Shown here one piece after another: positions 1 to 10,400 of a stretch of DNA of 64,000 nucleotides. How positions within the stretch are numbered: the stretch's first letter is position 1; every line of letters starts with the position of its first letter. Under the pieces are notes generated by a model. It worked only from the letters and a program-made list of their open reading frames with translations, had not been told where the DNA came from and made no database searches. The position numbers and the translations under genes were made by a program. The stretch is taken from assembly GCF_004027225.2 (NCBI RefSeq), contig NC_044302.2, positions 73,280,993 to 73,344,992 of the forward strand. The letters run 5' to 3'. The DNA comes from Strigops habroptila (taxonomy: Eukaryota > Chordata > Aves > Psittaciformes > Psittacidae).

Positions 1-1300
1 TATACTTGCTAGGTTTACTATAAGCAAAGGTGGTGTTAAAATTCCACTGGTGAGTGTGGAGAAGGTATTTAACAGCTAGCATTCAACTCCATTTGAAGGA
101 AGCTAAGTAATTCAGATATTTGATATAGGACCATAAAATTGTTAGGACTTGATGAAGTATTCTGGTCTCTTCTATATGTTGTTCTGAGTTGATTTTTTAC
201 TAACTGCTTTAGCATATTCACATATCAGTGGATTAGCTAATAACAACATTAATCTTTCTCTAGTTAGAATGAGTGGAAAGTATCATCACTGTTACCTAAG
301 GCCCAGTCTGTTTTGGAAAAGGTTTGCTGAAGTAATTATATACACTTCTATTGATGTTACAATTACATCAATGCAAGTACAACTGAGAAGGAGTTTTTTA
401 TTACTTACTGGATTGTGTATACTTGTTTTTCCTGGTATCTCTGGATATCAATACAAATCTCCTACTGTGCTGCTGCAAAGGATGCTTCACTTTCTCCCAG
501 CAGACACCTCAGATTAGTGTTAAATAATTGTTTCTTTATAAGTTTGTGCCAGAAGAACCCAGATTCTGCTATTATTTAAAAGCAAGAGGTTTAGATACTT
601 CCCCATATGTCTGAGTATGATATGCATCTATTTGTAGATATATAGAGGCTTTGAAAAGGTTGTTCTTTTTCTTAGACTTAACTTGCTGTATCAAACATAA
701 AATTTTAGGTCCATTTCTGCTAGTCACTAAACATTTTTCCCCAAGGTTCACTATGCCCATGCAAGTGAATAAATCTCCAGTATCCCAGCTGTAAGTACTA
801 GCCCATTCAAATGCATTCATGTGAATATAGTGCTATGCTCCATTTATGCTTAGAAAATACTCACTGCAAACTTTTCAGCTCTAGGGTTTCTTCATCCTGC
901 CATGACTATGTAACTTATTCAAGAACAGTATTTCTAAAAACGCAGAGACTTGTGAAGACCCTTTCTTTGTAATCTTTCGTATTGAATTAAAATACCTACG
1001 TCTTCCTGGTAGGTAGTTTTTTTCTTGCAGATACCGATTACTGTAATCTCTTACAGGACAACAGTACTTGTACTGTCACTTGCTGATTCCACACAATGTA
1101 TTTCTTTGAGTTTGCTCCAGTGAGCCCTAGTCTTAGAAATTTTGGTGTAGCAACGAAAAATATTTCAATTTTATTCTGATTAACAGACAGAGGTAATTGG
1201 TTTATGTTATAAGGGGTTTAACGCTTGTTAAAGATCTCTGATATAAATTCTGCTGATCAAAGGAGTCAAAACTTGCTGTGTGCTTTTGTTTTTCCTCCAG
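1..1300. other. intronic sequence of the CARM1-like gene
   Basis: No exon of the upstream methyltransferase fold (GxGxG motif, MAQHAE-like segment) was found here, so this stretch is taken as intron. It holds the first copy of a 64-base direct repeat (166-229) and nothing else recognised. Confidence 0.6.
166..229 (+). repeat. direct repeat, copy 1
   Basis: This stretch matches 1711-1774 with about eight mismatches and one indel. The last 37 bases (from TTTTTTACTAACTGC to ATCAGT) have a single mismatch. Similarity stops sharply on both sides. Confidence 0.85.
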
Positions 1301-1478
1301 TTGTTGGTGAGAAGCAACAACCTTTCTGACAAGATCATAGTTCTGTCTGGAAAAATTGAGGAGATTTCCCTGCCTGAGAATGTTGATGTGGTAATTTCTG
1401 AACCGATGGGTTATATGCTGTTCAATGAACGGATGTTGGAAAGTTACCTCCATTCCAAAAAATGGTTGAAGACACGTG
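1301..1478 (+). CDS. CARM1-like exon A (catalytic double-E loop)
   Basis: Acceptor tttcctccag at 1291-1300 and donor gtgagt at 1479. It starts in phase 0 with LLVRSNN and ends in phase 1 after KTR. It encodes the end of the Rossmann fold and the double-E loop with both catalytic glutamates (SEP and NERMLES), so the active site is kept. Typical CARM1 replacements here are conservative (I/V, K/R, S/T). Confidence 0.9.
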
Positions 1479-4400
1479 GTGAGTGTGTCATACCCTTTCT
1501 CTGCATAGAGAAAGCAAAATAAAAAGCTTCTGAAAAAAAGAAAAAAATACTTGAATTGGTAGTCCAGGATTGTCTGATTTTATACCCTCATTCTAGCTTT
1601 ACCACCAACATCTAGGGGGCCCAGGGGAATTAACAGGATGATACAGCCACCATTACTATTGTACCGTCCTGTGACTTCTTGCTGTTTCACAATGGAAATA
1701 GCTTTGAAGTTCTCTTCTATACATTGTTCTAGATTGGGTTTTTTACTAACTGCTTTAGCATATTCACATTTCAGTAAGCCATATATTAATAAAACTAAAT
1801 GTTAAGGTATCTGAAGTGTATGAAAATTGCTTCTTCTGAACAAGTGGTCTCCTGCTATTGAAGACATCCCTCTAGAGATGTCTGCGGGACTATACAATTA
1901 CAGCATATCCTGAGTTGGAAGGGACTCACAAGGATCAGCAAGTCCAACTCCTTACCTCACATAGAACAACCTTAGCATTAAACCATTTATTTAAAAGCAT
2001 TGTCCAAACGCGTCTTGAACACTTGGCTTTCTGCTTTATGTTGTCTGCTGTGTACTAGGAATGATGTTCCCAACATTCGGTGACATTCATTTGGCTCCTT
2101 TTTCTGATGAGCAGCTGTACATGGAACATTTCTCCAGAGCCAATTTTTGGTAATGACTATTTGTTATTTTATTTTTATCAAAGATTCAGTAGAGGTTAAA
2201 AATTAAATCAGTTCTTTGATTAAGCATAAGCTATCTGTCAACACTGAAATAGAATGCTTTTATGTTTTCTGTGTTCACTGTTGCTCTGACCTAAAGTCAT
2301 ACTGTTTATTGTGCAAGTCTGAAGGATCTCTGAGGAGGGCTACAGCTGATTTGGTCTTGTTTTGAAAGATGAATGTGAATCAGGTGCTAGTGCTTCCTTT
2401 GCTATACCAAAGTGTATTATTCTACAGATGGTGATCATTGCCTGAAGTCCCAGGTGCATAAGCGCAGGAAAAATTCCGTGGCAGTCTTCACAGAGAATAA
2501 GTATTAATTCCCAAGTCCTGAACAAATTCCAATTTGGTAGTTATTTTCTGTCAACCTAATTTTTTCATGCAGCTTTAGGTAGAAGTTGTACTCCTTTTGC
2601 CTTGGAGTGTCCTACTGCTACTATCCACTGTTGAGCTGTTGCTGTGCTCTATCTAGGAGGAAACAGTTACAGCGATATTCTAATGAGGAGAAATTGAGAT
2701 GATTCCATTTCAGCAAAGGGCACATTTATTTATAAACTTCTCCAGTTCTTCATGTGATACGTATCAGTTATTTTATAGATTATTATTTAAAGGTTTTGTA
2801 TAAAAGGTACTGTGGAACTCCAGGGTTAACTATTTTTAAATCTTCTGGAAGATTGTAACTGCAGTCTTTCAACTGTTCTTTCAGCTTGTGATGTGGAATT
2901 AATGTGAACATTAAGTGGTCTTCATCAACCTATTAGTTGGTTTCTTAGATTAAAGACAGTTTTCTTCCATGCCCAGATGTCCTGGGCACCAGGTTATGGT
3001 ATAACTGCTTATATTTAGAAGGTTTCTTCTGGCTATCTCTGAAGTAGAGTTATGACAAAATCTTACTATTTCTATAGTGATTGAAGGAGTGAGAGAAATT
3101 TGAGTGATTTAGATGCTGAATCCTTTTCTGGCAATGTTACTTTATACAGCCAGTTTGTGCTCTTTTATCTCATTGTGTAATTGAGCCAGCTATGAAATGT
3201 TTGCATTGTATGTTTACAATCGCAAAAGAATGCAACAGTAGTTCTCTGTGTTAAGAAAATGAAAAAAAGAAGGTAGAAGTAAATTCTGATAAGTTTTTGC
3301 ATCTCAACTATCATTCTGGTCCTCCCCAAGATCCTGTTATTTTTGCTTATATACATGACATGTCTCCTGAGCAGAGGGCTATAGTATCAGCCCTCCAATC
3401 AGCCCACATAGTTGCAGTTTTGTATGGATGCATGCTCAGGTCATTGATAGTACAAGAAGATTAAATATCCTTGAGGTTACTAAGTGCTTTAAAGACCAAA
3501 AAATTAGTGCTTCTAATGTCTTCAACCAAATATGGGATCACAACATTCTGAATGAGAGTGCAAATAGTTCTGCATCTGCACCACTCTAGGGCATTCATAT
3601 TCTTAATACTAAATGGTCTGGATACCCTGATAGATCCAGAGCTATAAAAGTCCTATTTCAGACAAAGCACTTCCTCAGAGCTTTCTTGGATGTTTGCAGT
3701 AAACCATCAGGAACTTGGTGACAGCCTGTGATGTCCTCAGCTTCAAATTCCAGGCCTCAAGAAACAGTTTTTATTCATTTTCCAGTTTTCTTACTTGGAA
3801 CAGAAGACGTGTTTTGAGTGTAATAAATCCTTACCTATAGAGCTACAACTGTATCATGTGTCTTAGAGATTGGATATGATTTTGAATCCAGTTGGATGAT
3901 AGCACTTGAGCAAAGGACTGAAAGAACTATCTAGATTTTCAATTTGAACTTTAATCTGGTAAAGGCACCATGACTTTAAAAACCTTCAAAATCCAAAAAT
4001 CATGCTGTGTTTTCTAACAGTAGATACAGCAGTTAGCATAGCCTGTTTACTATACAAAGTAAAGGCTACATGTTTCTCACACACTTAGAATTATTGCCTT
4101 GTATCTATACAGTAATAGTAGTTGTGAGACTGTGTACGCATGTTATGTTTCTCTTGATGCCTATAGATTGGCTTACTGTTGGGCTTCAGAGTTGCTTATT
4201 AATTTGTATTTACCAGTTATCATACCCAAAAGTGTGATAACATATAGTCTACCATAGAAGAGCAGACTGCTCTCTTTGTTGGTGGAACTCTTCAAAGATA
4301 GAAAGATAAAAAGCATAAATATATGTAGTAAGTTTTTAAAAATAGTGTGCATTTTGTCTGTGTTTCTCTTCAGTGATAAATAAGCAACTCAATTATACAG

Positions 4401-7400
4401 TACAGCAAACATATGGAAAAGGGTGAAAGATCACTTGCAGTTAGTGGTGTGAGCTGATTTCCTCTGTTGTGCTTACTTGAGTTCTTTCCTTAAAGATATC
4501 TTTAAGACATACAGTCATCTGGGCATCTTCCCTTTATGCAATTAGCACAGAACTAGTAATGCAGAATTTACCCGCATTAAAGAGATATTGCCACATTGGT
4601 TTAGACTAACTCATCCACTTCAGAAAAGTTATGATAGTTTAGGAGTTGTATGATATTGTAACAATGAGGACAAGTGTTTAAAGTTTTCATTTTTAAGTGC
4701 TTCTGAAGACTTGGGAGGCTTGACCATGGTTTTGCGTCTAGATGACACTTCCATCACAATGAGTTGAGCTTCCTTATGTTTCCCCTTTCCATCCCCTTTC
4801 ATTTATGTTGTCTGGAAATAAGGATACCTATTAGACTTTTCAATTAATCGATAAGAGGGTTATACACAGGAGGAAGATTATTGCAAGCATGTCTATTTTC
4901 ATTTCAAATTTCATACTGGAAATAGTCTGAATATACATTGAATGCACATTTTCATAAATTAATAAGATAAAAATACTATTTTTTCCCCGTTCTGTTAGTA
5001 TAGGATTTATTTTCCTCAACAAAAAGGGTGTCCTTATCATTATTTTGATTTATACAAGGTCCACTCCCGATTCTGGAATAGCTCAAGATTACAGAAGTAG
5101 CTTAAAAGTGCCTTAGCCCTGATCCCTATTCTCTGCTTGCTCTGTGGATTCTTTCAGAAGCATACTGTGAAATGTCTCCGTATATCCATTTGATGGGATC
5201 ATGTCACCTCAGTGCTGTATAGGATGTCTGTATGGAAGGTAAGCTAAGAAGGGCTGCAATTTGGCCTCTTGGCAGACAGGAAAAAGGAAAAGAGGCTTCA
5301 CCAGACTTCACCTGCCATTTGCAGTTACTCTGCTGGCTTTGGTTGGAACCCAGAAAAAACATTTTTCCCTAAACATTGCATGTGTTACTGTTTCTAGGTA
5401 CCAAGAATGCTTTTACGGGGTCAATCTATCTAGTCTGCGCACTGCAGCTGTGGATGAGTATTTCCGACAACCTATTGTGGTAGGTTTGTATGTCTGGGGG
5501 TTATTTTTTTGTCGTTTGCCCTCTCCCTATCTTGTCCACTCTACTAAATCCTACAGATACAATAGCCTTCTTCTTTGACAGAGCTCTGTGGCTCTGAGTT
5601 GAGTTGAGAGCCAGGAACATACAAGTGTGAACAGAGCTGCTGTTAAAGGTTAACTACTATATGTAATATTCCTGGTTTTGCTGTAGTAACAAATATCTAG
5701 AGTTTTGCACATATTGGGAAGCTACAGCATGTGAACAATTGTCTTCCTAACATGCAACTAGCTTCCCTCAGTGTTTCCAGTCTCTTAAACAAGTGACTTG
5801 ACCTTGATTTTTCCCTTCCCATCTCTAATCCACAAATTAAAGGAAAAGAGAATGCAGTCAAGCAAAAAGGTTTCGGTATTATGAAACAACCTTTTTTTAA
5901 ATATGTAAATGTCTAATATTTAATATTTTAATTTTTAAATATTAAATAATAATTAAATTTAAATGCGTTCATTAATTTTATATTATTAATATAAGGATTA
6001 ATTTTATGTTATTAAATAATTAAATGTAAACAGTTTAATTTTAAATATTAAATATTTAATATTTACATATTGAATGTGTAAATCTCTACATATTTAATGG
6101 TGCTAGATTAAATCTCTATGGATCTAGCACCTGCCCTTCTCCTTTTTAGTAAAAGTCTAGGTGGTAGCTAGGTAGAAAGAAAGAGGGACAAATCCTTCTC
6201 AGCTTTCTGGGGAAAAACCTTAAAACCCACTCCTGCCCCAGTATAGGTGTAGGTGCAATGAAAAGGTTCACACTCAGAAATTTGACTGCAACATACCTAG
6301 CTAGCATATCTAGGCTAGCACTAGGCTAACTAGTTTAAGTACTGATAGCAGTGTAGCTGCTGTCACAGGGAGGCCCTAAAACCTGTCCACTGGAAAGACC
6401 ATTAGACTACTGATGTGACCTTTTGCACTTGACTGCTTTTGGTACTCAAAATGGATAAGAGAAAACTGATTTGTCTTCATAAATATCAGCCATACCTTTG
6501 ACTATAGCATGGTCATTCTCAGTGCTGGCTCTCTGGCTGTCAGTCAAACTAAGGCAAGAATGGAGTAATATGTAGGACTGTGGCACATACTTGCATCCTA
6601 TATGAAGCACATATTTGGCTTTTATTTCTCAGCTGATATTCTTCCTACCTTGAGTATCACAAATGCAGTGCCCAATAAAAGCCACATTAAATTGATATTT
6701 CTTTTAAAAAATCTCCTGGCTTACTCTGTAGGTAGATTTTAGTTCTTAGATGGGTTCACTGGGGGAGATGTGGTAGAAGCCTTTATGTTAAGTTTGCTTT
6801 ACTTAAGAAAGAGCTTGTGAACAGTGATAGATTAGGATTAGTACATGTGATTAAAGAAAGAAAAATCAAGAGAAAAGTTTTCAGTTGCTGAGTGACTCCT
6901 AACTTTTTTCCAGAGGACAATGTGTATTATGTAAATTTGCTTCCTACACTTAATTCAATTTTCAAGTATTTCCATACTTAGTTCAGCTCTTAGTTCAGCT
7001 TACTGAACTGTGCAGTGCAGAAAACATATTAAAATGTGTGTAGCTTAAAAAAAAGCAAATAAGCCCACCTCTTTTGTAACAAGTGATCAATTTCTGAAAG
7101 AATTTTATTGTTTCTAGGTTGAATAAAAGTCTTTGATAAGTATGTGAGCTATCAGATACATTAAATCCTGATAATATTGCAAAATCTAAAAGTGTTCTAG
7201 GGGATGCTAAAACCCAGAAACATTTCAAATAAGGTAACTGGGGTGAAGGTTGATTTTCAACTTTTTTTTTTCTCCCCCTTTTTTTTTTAACAGAAAACAA
7301 GTTTATATGTTGACAAGACAGAATGGTAATGTTTGCAACTTTTTTGGTTTTTTTTTAACCCACATAGGATACTTTTGACACGAGAATTCTGATGGCCCAG

Positions 7401-10400
7401 ACAGTGAAGTACACCGTTAACTTCCTGGAAGCTGTTGAGGAAGATTTGCACAGGTCAGCAGACACCAGAAGCTCACTCTTAATCCTTTGTTTTTGTAACT
7501 GGCTGTTGCTCATTGGTGCTCAGAAACAGAGGAAGCTTTGAAGGTGGATGTGGTAGAGGGAGGGTGGCATGCCAGAATGATTAGTACTTGTAGTGGACCA
7601 GCGCATTCATCGCATGATGATTTTGTCTAGGATTAGCAGAGAAGCCTGTTGGTGAGCCTGTAAAACACCAGAACTTGGTTCACAAAATTTTCCTTCTGAA
7701 AGGGATAAAATGGGCTCTGGAGGACGGTGTTTATTTGTTAGCATTTTACGTTGGGGCACATTTAAATATAGTTACAAGGCAACTTTTGGCTTTCTGTGTA
7801 GACATCCTAAAAGAGCTTGTCAAACGGTGTCATCATAAGCTGCCTTGCTGAACTCTTGTGTATCTCTCTTAAAAAAAAAACCCAAACCCCAACATTTTCC
7901 AGTCTAACAGGAATCAGCTGTACTTCTTTACTTCCCTCCAGAGCTCCTTCAAATCTTCAGTTGGCAAATCTTTTCTGTAAACAAGCCTGCATTCTTTGTG
8001 TCCCAGAATGACAGCAAAGAAGCCTCCCTCTCAGTACACCTGTGAAATAAAATGTACCATATGGGAGAACTTGAGGGAGTACTTCAAGTCCTTGCAAGAC
8101 ACTGTCATAAGGGGGAAATATCAGAGGCCGTCTTTGAAATTCTGAACCCTTGTTTCAACATGACTCAGAACTAACTGTATAAACGACATGGACTAGTGAG
8201 AGAAGAATTGCTCTAATATGGTGGAAACAACTAAAGAATTGCTTTCTGGTTTCAGCTGCCTAGTGTTGACTTCCTTCAGCGATTCTCAGAACTAACATGT
8301 TCTTACCTGAATGCTAATTTTATTATATATTTCAGCAAGATTGGATGAGATTTGGGTTCAACTACATAGCCAGTAATAGTTCTTTTGGCAGCGAAAATAT
8401 TCCAGCTCTTGCTCAAGCAGCTTAATTTTTTCTTTGGGTTCCAGTAGTAGTCTTGTCTGTCAAATTTTTAGTGGAACATTTTCCTTTCAAAATAGTATTT
8501 AAACTAAATCCAAGTCCTTCACTGGGAATAGGAAATCTTCCACTGAAAGGACTGAACTCCTATATTTGTAGCAGACTGCAGTGTTGCCATAAATGATGCA
8601 TTAACACTTGTGTAGTAGTATATTTGATTCTACTGTTGAATAAGGCACACAAAATATTAACACCTGAGCCAGTGCTATTGGTTAATTCTATTGATACAGA
8701 GAAAAAGAACATATCCTTTTAAATTCATAGAAAATTGAGACATAAATTGATGCATAAGAATGGAAATATATAAATTAGTACAAGGTAAGTTTCTGGTGGA
8801 ATTTCCAGTACTTTCTGGAAATTACTTTGGCAGCCTATTGTTTTTCCTCCTGCAGAGTGGAAATCCCTTTTGTTTTCCAAATGACGCAGTCTGGATTAAT
8901 CCACGGCCTGGCATTCTGGTTCGATGTGGCATTTGTAGGATCATTGTAAGTACTTTTTCCTTCTTCCTAGGAAATACTAACTACAGGGGGGGAAATAGTA
9001 TCTTTCATACGAAGTGTGCCAGAATTAGACCTTTATCTGGTGCTAATCTTGTTTATAATCCCTTCATATTAAAGAAATAATGCCTTGTAGAGGTAATAAG
9101 AAATGTAATAACCTAGTGCTAACAGTATGACGAGATGATGGTTATCTTGCTTTCCATGTTGATTAGGGTGCACATAATCTGTGGTAGACCACATCCAGGA
9201 ATTGTTAAGGGTCAAATACACTGTTCCACACAGTACTGATTCTTTGTAATATTATACACCTTTCTGGTTTACATTGCAAGCAAAGCAGCAGCATTTGAAC
9301 ATAAGCTGGATTTTCCCAATTGGGCTGCTCTTGTTTGTGGGCAAAAATGAGAGCAGGTTGTATGTTCCAACCAACAAAGTTGAAACAGAGAAAATTCTAC
9401 CAGGTTTGGATGGGTGATTTTTTCACTGCAGCACCAGGCATTTATTTCAAAATGGGGACATTCATCTGGTGTAGTAAATGGGTGAAAATTAGATAAACTT
9501 CTTCAGGTATTCAATACATACATAGATTTCAGCTATCTGTATTTAGGTCTTCTTAGATAAAATTTGTTGACTTCCCAGTTAAATTGATCTAGTTTTAGAT
9601 GAGGTGGTGATTTTTTTCAATATATTGTTAAATGCACTTCTATTTACTTGTGTTGATACATGCCTTTTATTAATCTTTGAAATGAGGACTGTCAAGAATT
9701 CATAATCATATATCCATTAAAAGAAAATGGACATATGTGCATTTGTATTTACTTTAATAGCTGTTAGTAAAATTTTTAATCTTAAAAAAGGAACCAAAAG
9801 CTCCACATCAGTTATAACAGTAGAGAAAATTGCAGACTTGTAGGAACTGCCTGAAATCCTCCACTGAGAAGGCCTCCATTTTGGAGTAGGTAATTGCTTA
9901 ATCAGCAGCTCTTTAATGTTCCTACAACTCTGGAAGTTCTTTATCTTAGCACTTGAAATCTCAGTGGATTGGGCTCATGGTATTACCTGTGTTATCCCTT
10001 TCTCTGCACCTATGCTCTCTTTCAGTATATTATTGAAATATATTTTGCAAGTGAAAACTAGGTATAGGACCTTCTCAGAGAGTGTTGTTTAAGGATGACA
10101 CTTCCACTGTGAAGAATTGCATTGCTACATTCAGGACAAACCTTAATTTCCCGTAATTTGTTGAAATTGTCGTTTGTTGTAGTAAGAGGAGAGAGAAATT
10201 AATATTCTCTATACTGGAAGTGTGGAAAGAGAAGAAAACAGGAGTATGAGGTGTCTCTTTGCATCTCCATAACAGGCTTAGGCATGCAGATCTGGTGGTG
10301 ACAGGCACAGTACAGATAAAGGAAGAAATGGAGGCATAACGTAGATTTCCCAACGCAGGGTAGAGTCACTGTGCCGCTTTACTTGAAGGCAGTTGAAAGT

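Noticed and set aside
1..50. Possible small exon between tgctag and gtgagt at the window start
   Set aside because: The translation in its open frame matches no CARM1 segment, so the splice-like words are probably chance.
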